64,000 nucleotides of DNA from Chrysogorgia sp. JL179-B06. Taxonomy: Eukaryota; Cnidaria; Anthozoa; Scleralcyonacea; Chrysogorgiidae. The translations under genes were made by a program, and so were the position numbers. The stretch is taken from the NCBI GenBank assembly GCA_035772405.1, contig JAYKKM010000052.1, positions 226,001 to 290,000 on the forward strand, given 5' to 3'. Shown here in pieces: positions 33,901 through 43,925 of this stretch (within the stretch, counting starts at the first letter, position 1; every line of letters begins with the position of its first letter). The notes beneath the pieces were generated by a model that saw only the letters and a list, made by a program, of their open reading frames with translations, made no database searches and had not been told where the DNA came from.

Positions 33901-36668
33901 TGGTAAAATATTTAACAAGCCATGAAATAACGGAAAATTCATGGCTGGCTTTATAAACTCAAATATTGAAGCTAAATAACATACCCACAACTATTCAAGC
34001 TAACCAGCCATGAAATAACGGAAAACTCATGGTTGGTTATATAAACTCAAATATTGAAGCTAAATAACCATGAAATATTTTATGGCACATGTCAATTCTA
34101 TATTCAAGCTAACCAGCCATGAAATAACGGAAAATTCATGGTTGGTTACATAAACTCAAATATTGAAGCTAAATAACCATGAAATATTTTATGGTACATG
34201 TCAGTACTATACCCACAAATATTCAAGCTAACCAGCCATGAAATAACGGAAAATTCTTGGTTTGGTTATATAAACTCAAATATTGAAGCTATATAACCAT
34301 GAAATATTTTATGGTACATGTCAGTACTATACCCAAAATTATTCAAGCTAACCAGCCATGAAATAATGGAAATTCATGGTTGGTTATATAAACTGAAATA
34401 TTGAAGCTAAATAACCATGAAATATTTTATGGTAAAATATTTAACAAGCCATGAAATAACGGAAAATTCATGGCTGGCTTTATAAATTTAAATATTGAAG
34501 CTAAATAACCATGAAATATTTTATGGTACATGTCACTACTATACCCACAACTATTCAAGCTAACCAGCCTTGAAATAACGGAAAATGCATGGTTGGTTAC
34601 ATAAACTCAAATATTGAAGCTAAATAACCATGAAATATTTGATGGCAAAATATTTAACAAGCCATGAAATAACGGAAAATTCATGGCTGGTTATATAAAC
34701 TCAAATATTGAAGCTAAATAACCATGAAATATTTTATGGTACATGTCAGTACTATACCCACAAATATTCAAGCTAACCAGCCATGAAATAACAGAAAATT
34801 CTTGGTTGGTTATATAAACTCAAATATTGAAGCTATATAACCATGAAATATTTTATGGTACATGTCAGTACTATACCCAAAACTATTCAAGCTAAGCAGC
34901 CATGAAATAACGGAAAATTCATGATTGGTTATATAAACTCAAATATTGAAACTATATAACCATGAAATATTTTATGGTACATGTCAGTACTGTATACCCA
35001 AAACTATTCAAGCTAACCAGCCATGAAATAACGGAAAATTCATGATATTGGTTATATAAACTCAAATATTGAAGCTAAATAACCATGAAATATTTTGTGG
35101 TAAAATATTTAACAAGCCATGAAATAACGGAAAATTCATGGCTGGCTTTATAAACTCAAATATTGAAGCTAAATAACCATGACATATTTTATGGTACATG
35201 TCACTACTATACCTACAACTATTCAAGCTAACCAGCCATGAAATAACGGAAAACTCATGGTTAGTTATATAAACTCAAATATTGAAGCTAAATAACCATG
35301 AAATATTTTATGGTACATGTCAATTCTATAATCACAACTATTCAAGCTAACCAGCCATGAAATAACGGAAAATTCATGGTTGGTTATATAAACTCAAATA
35401 TTGAAGATAAATAACCATGAAATATTTTATGGTAAAATATTTAACCAGCCACAAAATAACGGAAAATTCATGGTTGGTTATATAAACTCAAATATATATT
35501 GAAGCTAAATAACCATGAAATATTTCATGGTACATATCAGTACTATACCCAAAATTATTCAAGCTAACCAGCCATGAAATAACGGAAAATTCATGGTTGG
35601 TTATATAAACTCAAATATTGAAGCTAAATAACCATGAAATATTTTATGGTAAAATATTTAACAAGCCATGAAATAACGGAAAATTCATGGCTGGCTTTAT
35701 AAACTCAAATATTGAAGCTAAATAACATACCCACAACTATTCAAGCTAACCAGCCATGAAATAACGGAAAACTCATGGTTGTTATATAAACTCAAATATT
35801 GAAGCTAAATAACCATGAAATATTTTATGGTACATGTCAATTCTATAATCACAACTATTCAAGCTAACCAGCCATGAAATAACGGAAAATTCATGGTTGG
35901 TTACATAAACTCAAATATTGAAGCTAAATAACCATGAAATATTTTATGGTACATGTCAGTACTATACCCACAAATATTCAAGCTAACCAGCCACGAAATA
36001 ACGGAAAATTCTTGGTTGGTTATATAAACTCAAATATTGAAGCTATATAACCATGAAATATTTTATGGTACATGTCAGTACTATACCCAAAACTATTCAA
36101 GCTAAGCAGCCATGAAATAACGGAAAATTCATGATTGGTTATATAAACTCAAATATTGAAACTATATAACTATGAAATATTTTATGGTACCTGTCAGTAC
36201 TGTATACCCAAAACTATTCAAGCTAACCAGCCATTAAATAATGGAAAATTCATGATTGGTTATTCATGATGTACCATAAAATATTTCATGGTTATTTAGC
36301 TTCAATATTTGAGTTTATATAACCAACCATGAATTTTTCGTTATTTCATGGCTGGTTAGCTTGAATAGTTGTGGGTATAGTACTGACATGTACCATAAAA
36401 TATTTCATGGTCATTTAGCTTCAATATTTGAGTTTATATAACCAACCATGAATTTTCCGTTATTTCATGGCTGGTTAGCTTGAATAGTTGTGGGTATAGT
36501 ACTGACATATGTACCATAAAATATTTCATGGTTATTTAGCTTCAATATTTGAGTTTATATAACCAACCATGAATTTTCATTTATTTCATGGCTGGCTAGC
36601 TTGAATAGTTGTGGGTATAGTACTGACATGTACCATAAAATATTTCATTGTTATTTAGCTTCAATATG
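30925..36668. repeat. Satellite array, about 117-bp unit with higher-order structure
   Basis: About 5.7 kb of tandem units built from CCAGCCATGAAATAACGGAA, then TTCATGGTTGGTTATATAAA, CTCAAATATTGAAGCTAAAT and AACCATGAAATATTTTATGG. Two connectors alternate: a long one (TACATGTCAGTACTATACCC and on) and a short one (TAAAATATTTAACAAG). Each unit contains two internal inverted repeats (CCAGCCATGA/TCATGGTTGG and ACCATGAAAT/ATTTTATGGT). Marker variants recur at a spacing of about 1747-1752 bp (for example 32641 and 34388, 32831 and 34579, 33241 and 34993), giving a higher-order repeat of about two copies. At about 36262 the orientation flips, and the last 3.4 units to 36668 are inverted. No gene. Confidence 0.95.
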
Positions 36669-38148
36669 CGTTGTTTTTGACGAACCAAACATTTCCATCA
36701 AAATTGCTGTCAAAACATGATTTTGTTTAGCGATTTTGCGTTGGTTTTGTCCATTTTTCAGACTGCCATTACTTCATCAATTTGCGACCAAATTCGCTGA
36801 TTTTCAGTGCATATAAGAAAGAGCAGAACTTTCTCTATCTAATGAGTACAAAACGAAGCAAATCGATGTTACAAATATTCCATCAAAATTGTTGTCAACA
36901 CATGATTTTGTTTAGAAATTTTGCGTTGTTTTTGTCCATTTTTCAAGCTGCCATAACTTCATCAATTTGCGACCAAATTCTCTGATTTTCAGTGCATCAT
37001 AAAGAGCAGAACTTTCTCTATCTAATGAGTACAAAACAAAGCAAATTGATGCTACAAATATTTCCATCAAAATTGCTGTCAAAACATGATTTTGTTTAGC
37101 AATTTTGCGTTGTTTTTGTCCATTTTTCAAACTGCCATAACTTCATGAATTTGCGACCAAATTCGCTGATTTTTAGTGCATAAGAAAGAGCAGAACTTTC
37201 TCTATCTATTGAGTACAAAACGAAGCAAATTGATGAACAAATATTTCCATCAAAATTGCTGTCAAAACATGATTTTGTTTAGCGATTTTGCGTTGTTTTT
37301 CTCCATTATTCAAACTGCCATAACTTCATGATGCGACCAAATTCGCTGATATTCAGTGCATCAGAAAGAGCAGAACTTTCTCTATCGAATGAGTACAAAA
37401 CGAATCAAATTGATGCTACAAGTATTCCATCAAAATTGCTGTTAACACATGATTTTGTTTAGCAATTTTGCGTTGTTTTTGTCCATTTTTCAAACTGCCA
37501 TAACTAATCATCAATTTGCGACCAAATTCGCTGATTTTTAGTTCATAAGAAAGAGCAGAACTTTGTCTATCTACTGAGTACAAAACGAAGCAAATTGATG
37601 CTACAAATATTCCATCAAAATTGCTGTCAAAACATGATTTTGTTTAGCGATTTTGCGTTGTTTTTCGCCATTATTCAAACTGCCATAACTTCATGATGCG
37701 ACCAAATTCGCTGATATTCAGTGCATCAGAAAGAGCAGAACTTTCTCTATCGAATGAGTACAAAACGAAGCAAATTGATGCTACAAATATTCCATCAAAA
37801 TTGCTGTTAACACATGATTTTGTTTAGCAATTTTGCGTTGTTTTTGTCCATTTTTCAAACTGCCATAACTTCATCAATTTGCGACCACATTCGCTGATTT
37901 TTGGCACATAAGAAAGCGCAGACTTGCTCAATCCTAACGGTTATAAAACGAAGCAAATTGACGAACCAAACATTTCCATAAAAATTGCTGTCAAAACATG
38001 ATTTTGTTTAGCGATTTTGCGTTGTTTTTTTTAAAAAGTTACAACTGCCATTACTTCATCAGTTTGCGACCAAATTCCCTGATTTTTAGCGCATAAGAAA
38101 GCGCAGAACTTTGTCTATCAAACGAGTACAAAACGAAGCAAATTAATT
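36669..38148. repeat. Second satellite, about 183-bp unit, eight copies
   Basis: ATCAAAATTGCTGTCAAAAC recurs at about 36698, 36881, 37066, 37249, 37428, 37615, 37794 and 37978. Each unit also carries TTTTGTTTAGC-ATTTTGCG, AACTGCCATAACTTCAT and AGAGCAGAACTTTCTCTATC. It abuts the inverted end of the first satellite on the left and LINE sequence on the right. The unit contains no long ORF. Confidence 0.95.
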
Positions 38149-39317
38149 ATTCAAAATTTTTTTGCGATAATGAAATATTCTGCAACTTTGGAAATGACAT
38201 CTGTAGGAGATATAGGTCTAATATGTTTGGATATGATTTCCACCGGATTTTGTTTTGGTAAAGGTACAACGTTTGCCTTTTTCCACTGAGATGGTACTTT
38301 GGCCTCATTGTAAGAAGAGTTGATTACAGCAATAACTGGTAGTGCCAAAATGTCTGAGTAAGCCCCTGGCCCTGACTGTATCTCTACATCCATGTAGAGA
38401 TACAGTCAGGGCCAGGGGCTTTTCCAGAAGGAAGCGAAGCTAGCGTTTTTGTACTCGCTCCACTGACACATTATAGTAAGTTGTGGTCTACAGTATTTAT
38501 AGTGATCCTTGCAGTAGAGTCGATAGGTTGATAGTTTCTTGTAGGGGACAAAAGATCTTCATTTACCTGTTTGCGATGGTAACTTTATCAATACTTCCGC
38601 TATCCAGACCATTTACACGCAAAATGTTAGTAATATTAGATGGAGCAGGACTGGAATGAGCGAAACCAGATAATTTTTTAACTTGGGACCACCAGCTTTT
38701 TGGATTCGAATTTTTTAGATCGGACACCTTGGTTTCATAGAACTTAGCTTTTAATTTTTAGATTGGTTTAATTTCTCAGGCGTTTAAACTGAACCTCATC
38801 ACCGCAGTCAAGGCAGCTTGACGCCTGGCTATTAACTGCTTGAATTTTACTGTGAACCATGGCGGATCATTATTCGTTTTCATTGTACGAATGGGTATAT
38901 TATCTAGTCCAATGTGTACCAGTTTTATGAAGATGGCTGCTTTCTCGTTTACCCCGTTGGTAGCGTTCATGATACATTCCCAATCAACACCGTTGAGGTA
39001 ACGACCAAGAGAACACATTTTACTTGGTCTTGTATCCCTGGAATAGAAAGACTGCTTTTGATTTAAGCTGGAAGATCGATGTTTAGGATTTACCAGCACA
39101 CTTGTGTGGTCGGATAATCCAAATGGTGATAATCTGAGAGGGTCTTGATAGTATGTATGTAAATTCGTTATGAATAAATCGAGTGTATTTAAATCTCGCG
39201 TCGGAAATTTCACCATTTGCTTCAATACAAAATGCCGTTGCAAGGAAGAAATATTCAGTTTATTAAAATCGCCGGTGACTACAAGGCCACAACTTGGGAA
39301 ATCAGCTTCTATCTAAA
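38149..39317 (-). pseudogene. CR1-like LINE, endonuclease end and RT start
   Basis: Reading leftwards from 39317: IEADFPSCGLVVTGDFN (endonuclease GDFN motif), then FPTRDLNTLDLFITN and PFGLSDHTSVLV (the SDH endonuclease motif), then the linker with PPWFTVKFKQLIARRQAA. After a gap at 38760-38420 with a palindrome comes the RT start ILALPVIAVINSSYN, VPSQWKKANVVPLPK and ISKHIRPISPTDVISKVAE. It stops at 38149 where the satellite begins and is cut on the right exactly at the left terminus of the Harbinger element. Frameshifts and stops show it is dead. Confidence 0.85.
38360..38421. repeat. Perfect 30-bp palindrome inside the LINE
   Basis: AAGCCCCTGGCCCTGACTGT and the next ten bases are followed by two C residues and the exact reverse complement. 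The element duplicates a piece of the LINE RT sequence (the SPGPD-type motif) in inverted orientation. A template-switch or fold-back repair event explains it. Confidence 0.95.
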
Positions 39318-39329
39318 GGCCCTGTCACA

Positions 39330-39530
39330 CTATTGCGTATGAGAGAAACGTATGAGTAGCGTATGAAAATTAATGAAATAATTTTCATACACACAAAAAG
39401 CCCTTGAAAATACAGAATTGTGCATATACTTACCTTATTGAACCTATGAGTAGCGTATCGCTAGCGTATGGCCAGCGTATGAGTAGCGTATGAGTAGCGT
39501 TTGAACTGCGCATGTCCAGCGTACCGCTAT
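39330..39530. promoter_or_regulatory. Subterminal GTATGAG-type repeat cluster
   Basis: At least eight copies of (A/G)GCGTATG or GAGTAGCGTATG lie within 200 bp of the left terminus, with a mirror cluster near the right end. Harbinger elements carry such repeats as sites for the Myb/MADF-like partner protein. The role here is inferred from that precedent. Confidence 0.6.
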
Positions 39531-39609
39531 CACGTTACAAAGTGCATGCCTATATAAGCGGGGACTTTCAACATTGCAGCATTATTGCAGTAGACGTCCA
39601 GCTATCAAC

Positions 39610-41300
39610 ATGGCTCCAAGAAGAAGACATCGTCTACCCGGGTCCGAGAAAAAGGGAAGAAGACCCCATCCTCTTCCAAACCTGATGATCCACCTGTTCA
39701 TATACCTGCTGATATACCTGATCCACCTGATGATATACTTGATACACCTGCTGATATACTTGATACACCTGCTGATGGTGAGCGAGATGTTCCTGAGCAC
39801 TCAAGGTCCCCAACTCCTCCTCGTGAACGCTCCCGTGAATCATCGGTTTCATCATCTGTGTCGATTGATGTCTCCACCTCCTCCCGCCTGGCTGATGACA
39901 AGGGGAAGAAGAAGAAAAAGGCCAAGAAGAACCCCTGCAACCTCAGCATCGCAGATAAGGAGCTGATGCTGGAGTTCATCCTCGACAACCCTGTGCTGTA
40001 GAATGTCAAGATGACAGATTACAGGCGGAAGGACAAGAAGGACAAGATCTGGGAAGACCAGGCCCAGCTGATGGAGAAGACACCCGACACCCTCAAGGGC
40101 TGGTTCCGGTCATTGCATGACACCCACACACGCCTTGACAAGAATAAGAGCGGCGATAGTGCTCCAGACCTGACTGAGAGGGAGGAGTGGATCATCTGCA
40201 AGTTCGTCTTCCTGAAGACGGTCACTCGCCACCGACCTGAGCCCCTACAGAGTGTAAGTATACAACTATTCTACTTTTTCTGGACCTCATTAATTTGATG
40301 ACAATTCAATTTGCAATAATTTTTGCATTCATGATTGCACTCATTTTACGTATGATTTTCTTATTCGTCTTTGCAGGTGAAGGCAACCATCCAACAGCAC
40401 AGAGGAGACCTTGATGCTGCCGAGACTGCCTGCGCTCACATGGATATTGGCCTGGATGAGCTCACCCCTAACCCCTCATCCACCCCTTCATCCTCAGGAC
40501 CCGGACAGCGCCCTCCTTGAGCCCCTACAGAAGAGAGTTGCTGAGTCCGGCACCATCCTCAAGGACCTCTCCAAAGCCCAGCAGCAGCCCATCACAGCCC
40601 GAAAAGCCTTTGCCAACTACGTTAAAGACAGCCTGCTGACCATGTCCAAGGTCAAGTACAAGAAGGCAAAGTCCACCATCAACAGGTTGCTGTCTGACCT
40701 GATGGATGAGGAAAGCGATGATGACATTCCAAGTGCCATGGAAGCTCCCCCCATCCAAGCAACCCAGCAAGCCACTCTCAACTACCTCACCCACTGCACC
40801 CCAGTTCAGCACCGCTCTTCTGCTCATTCGGCTCCTCAGCACCATCAATCTCCGAGCAATATCAGCCACCTCCCCACATGTGGAGAAACGTGCCTCCAGC
40901 ATCATCATTGTGGGGTTCACAGTCTATGGAGTACATGGAGCAGTACCACCAGCAACCCTTCCAGCATCCATATCAGCAGATGCCTCCTCCTCCTCATCTA
41001 CAGCAGATGATGCCTCCTCCTCAGCAACCTGGACAGCAACCTCCTCAGCAAACTCAGCAGCAGCAGCAACAGCGCACCACCACCCCATTGTCTAACTCCT
41101 TGGGTTATGCTGCCCAGTTACTGAGGGACCATCCCAGGCCAACTCAGCGCAGTCCAGGCACAGCCTTTGATCACAACTCCCGAACATTTCCACTCTGTCC
41201 AACCTCTCAGGATTTGGAGACATCATGGGATCTCCTCCTGATCTCGGTTCTCAGGATGGGGAACTCGACACACCACCACAACCAGGAAAGAAGTATTGAC
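39610..41300 (+). pseudogene. Harbinger MADF-BESS-like DNA-binding protein
   Basis: A basic start (MAPRRRHRLPG) shifts frame into a serine/proline-rich leader (DDPPVHIPADIPDPP), then the MADF-like domain LSIADKELMLEFILDNPVL, a stop at 39999-40001, and NVKMTDYRRKDKKDKIWEDQ. The stop falls at a position normally filled by tyrosine in this motif. Intron-like sequence runs from a GTAAGTA donor at 40254 to a TTTGCAG acceptor at 40376. Exon 2 reads VKATIQQHRGDLDAAET and, after a frameshift near 40520, LEPLQKRVAESGTILKDLSK and FANYVKDSLLTMSKVKYKKA, then LLSDLMDEESDDD, which fits a BESS-type dimerisation region. A glutamine/proline-rich tail leads to GDIMGSPPDLGSQDG and a stop at 41300. In intact elements this protein carries the transposase to the element ends. 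The nonsense codon and frameshifts make it probably inactive. Confidence 0.8.
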
Positions 41301-41493
41301 TCTTTAGTGAATGTTGTTGTAGTGACTGTGTTTTTTTACTGTGATTACTATGTACCATTATTACCATTAAAAAACACAGTCTCTAGGATGACACAACAAT
41401 CACTACATCAAAGTCACTACTTCTTTCCTGGTGGTGGTGATGTGTTGAGGTCCTCTAAATCATCCTGTCTTGCCATGGAACTGCACCTGCACC

Positions 41494-42750
41494 TTAGTTG
41501 GCCCAGTGTTTCAGGCGGTTCCTCTGCTTCTTTCCTTTCTTGGTGGAGGTGTTTCTGCTTGCAACTGTATGTGTGTCTTGCAAGTTCCTGTCCTGTCTCC
41601 ATGCTCCAGGGATGAAGTCACGGTTCATGTTCTCTGCACGGTTGAGATGCTGGTTCTGGAGTCCAGGGTACCGTAACCTCATCAGATTGTGCAGGACAAT
41701 GCAGGCTTTCACTATGACCTTGACATTGGAGGGGTGATGCTGCATGGTAGTCAGCAGAACCTGGAAGCGGTTCGCCAGGATGCCGAAGGCATTTTCAACC
41801 ACCCTCCTGGCGCGGGAAAGCTTGTAGTTAAATATCCTCTCTTCATTGTCCAGACCCCGGAGGCTGTATGGCTTCATCATGGTCTCTCGGAGGGCGAAGG
41901 CATCTTCGCCGATGAAGAAGTAGGGGACATCCTGGTAGTCATTGGGTAGAGCATCAGGGACGGGGAATCCGATGGTTCCGTCTTCAGCAAATTCCTTGAT
42001 TTCAGAGTTATTGTAGATTTGTGCGTCTGATGATGATCCTTTGCCACCGAGGTCTGCCCAAATGAACTTGTAATCCGCGTCTACAAGGCCCATGAGTACA
42101 ACAGAGTAGAAGCCCTTGTAGTTGAAGTATTGGGAACCACTCTTTGGAGGACACTTGCAGGCAATGTGCTTCCCATCTAGTGCACCACATGTATGGGGGA
42201 AGTTCCACTTCTGGAGGAACTTGTCAGATATGGCACGCCATCCCTCAGGCGTGGTGGGGCAGGTCATCACATCGGGCATGTACTCATCGATGATGGCTTG
42301 GCAGACCTCTCGGACGACGAGTGACTGGGTGTTGTGGGGGACCCTCCATGCGTACTTCATGGCTGAATACTTGCTCCCAGAGGCAAGGTGACGCAAAGTC
42401 AGTGCGAGCTTCAGGCTCCAGGGGCTCCCTGTACCAGGTGTGTTTTTTGGTGAGCCTGGGACCCTGGCTAGCAGCTCATCGAACATTTCGGGGGGCATCC
42501 GCATGAAGTTCTTGAAGGATGTTTGGTCCTCGTTTCGGAGCTCAACCAGAAGCTTGTCGTAGATGCCAAACTGCCGTCGCCTGCCGATCCATGGTCTCAC
42601 CCAGACGTCACGTCTTCTTCTCCTGCTTCTTCTGATTCTGTTATATTGGATGTGGTGAACTGCCAAATCTATCAGATCATACTGGTGTTGGAGAAGAGCT
42701 AACCCTTCCTCTCTCGTCGGAGGTCCACGAAGAAATGAAGAGCTCGAAAT
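41494..42750 (-). CDS. HARBI1-like DDE transposase
   Basis: An uninterrupted frame of about 418 codons with the DDE_4/Harbinger nuclease domain. Counting from the codon at 42666, the catalytic triad appears to be D164 (CGALDGKHI), D214 (GKGSSSDAQIYN) and E291 (RRVVENAFGILANRF). An N-terminal RRSRRRRRDVWVRPW basic region and an FKNFMRMPPEMFDELL helical part precede it. A basic C-terminus (STKKGKKQRNRLKHW) could be a nuclear signal. The frame is open upstream of 42666 through SSSFLRGPPTREEGLALLQH to 42750, where an ATT stands at the likely start position, so the initiating ATG may be mutated. A TATATA box then adjoins the nested hAT. The nuclease is otherwise intact, unlike its partner gene. 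Confidence 0.92.
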   Translation of the reverse strand: MSSSSFLRGPPTREEGLALLQHQYDLIDLAVHHIQYNRIRRSRRRRRDVWVRPWIGRRRQFGIYDKLLVELRNEDQTSFKNFMRMPPEMFDELLARVPGSPKNTPGTGSPWSLKLALTLRHLASGSKYSAMKYAWRVPHNTQSLVVREVCQAIIDEYMPDVMTCPTTPEGWRAISDKFLQKWNFPHTCGALDGKHIACKCPPKSGSQYFNYKGFYSVVLMGLVDADYKFIWADLGGKGSSSDAQIYNNSEIKEFAEDGTIGFPVPDALPNDYQDVPYFFIGEDAFALRETMMKPYSLRGLDNEERIFNYKLSRARRVVENAFGILANRFQVLLTTMQHHPSNVKVIVKACIVLHNLMRLRYPGLQNQHLNRAENMNRDFIPGAWRQDRNLQDTHTVASRNTSTKKGKKQRNRLKHWAN

Positions 42751-43327
42751 GGGAGCCTATATACAGGGGCGTAGCGAAGGGGGGTGCGGGGGGGTGTCGC
42801 ACCCCCCAATGTTGCTCTTGTCGGCACAAATCGGATTTATCTCAGCAAATTTGGACCTGCGATCTAATGAATAAACTTTATGTTTGGGCGAATTTTTTAA
42901 CGGAAACGGCAAAATGTGCCAACAAAAGTCAGCAAAAAACCCTGAAAAATCCCCAACAAATCCTTGGTTAAAAGGGGCGACAAATGCCGAATAATTACCG
43001 ACCCCTGGCCAAACTCCGACAGAAATGCTGGGAAGATTTAGCGTTTTACGTAGAGCCGCACTTTTTAATCCATCCGGAAATGCTGATCGTTTCTCCAAAA
43101 GCACAAGATATGGCTGTATAGCACCACTAGAATTTGCGTCGGAAATCACGATCGTGCAAGTACACAACAGCATCTCAATATTTCGTGGGCAAATGCGCAA
43201 CCAGTAATAACGTTTCGGGCATTGTAGCGGTAGCGCACATAAGATTTAAGATGACTCGCTGATAGAAATATTTTAGATAAGAACAATTAGCTGAAACATT
43301 TAAACAAATATATTGGATTGGAAAGTT

Positions 43328-43462
43328 ATGTACAACAACCACCTGAAACGCAAGCGGAAGAAAATTAAGCTGACATGTCTTGCTTGCAAGCAAACATTTG
43401 ATGATTATCGGCAACAACACAACAAAAAGTACCATGGAGATGTTTTGAAATTATTGGGTTAG
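43328..43462 (+). CDS. Short C2H2-like zinc-finger ORF in hAT
   Basis: MYNNHLKRKRKKIKLTCLAC followed by KQTFDDYRQQHNKKYHGD gives a C-x2-C...H-x4-H zinc-finger-like motif after a basic stretch. This is the kind of N-terminal finger found in hAT proteins. The frame ends at a TAG inside the TAGA repeats that mark the LINE insertion, so it is truncated by that insertion or is only one exon. The start ATG at 43328 is the first available. Confidence 0.45.
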   Translation: MYNNHLKRKRKKIKLTCLACKQTFDDYRQQHNKKYHGDVLKLLG

Positions 43463-43464
43463 AT

Positions 43465-43925
43465 AGATAGAAAACTTTATTTAAACACGCTGACCCCGTC
43501 AACCGAAGCTGATTTCCACGAGGGGCGTGTGTATAACAATTGTAGTATTTAAGATTATTTACAGAGTATGAAATATAGTATATTGAATAAATTTATAGAT
43601 TTAGGTAAGTTACGTATTAAAATCAACTAGTAGAAATCTATATACAGCTGGTACATCTATTTACATTTACTATCAATGTGAGTAGCGATTTTATTTCGAA
43701 AAGAAGAAAGGGATTTGCTCTCCCTAATTTCTTTTGGAATATAATTCCAAAGGTATGCCCCGTCATACATGAAACTATTTTTCATATTATTAGTACGCGG
43801 TTTTGGTAAACAAAGACTACTTGAAATGTCTCGAAGATTATGGTTTGTCATCTCACCTTTATATGTGAAAAGATTAGTGAGTGACTCAGGACCCATTTTA
43901 TTTAATATTTTATACATCATTTTTT
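43465..43925 (-). pseudogene. LINE 3' fragment nested in hAT
   Basis: The minus frame at 43657-43920 reads MYKILNKMGPESLTNLF, then LRDISSSLCLPKPRTNNMKN and YLWNYIPKEIRESKSLSSF, the C-terminus of a CR1/L2/Rex-like RT. The 3' UTR ends TTTAAATAAAG and then (TCTA)n at 43462-43478. It is 5' truncated, as target-primed insertions usually are. A TTTTTTTACGGGTACGT direct repeat at 43919-43955 marks the other boundary region. Confidence 0.75.

Noticed and set aside
30925..38148. CRISPR-like array
   Set aside because: Units are contiguous with no unique spacers, the unit lengths are 117 and 183 bp, and the genome is eukaryotic. These are satellites.
41417..42506. Plus-strand and other-frame ORFs over the Harbinger transposase
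   Set aside because: Shadow frames of the DDE transposase on the minus strand. No family resemblance.
42757..43200. 147-codon minus-strand ORF at the left of the nested hAT
   Set aside because: It runs through the hAT terminal repeat and across the target duplication. No domain resemblance.
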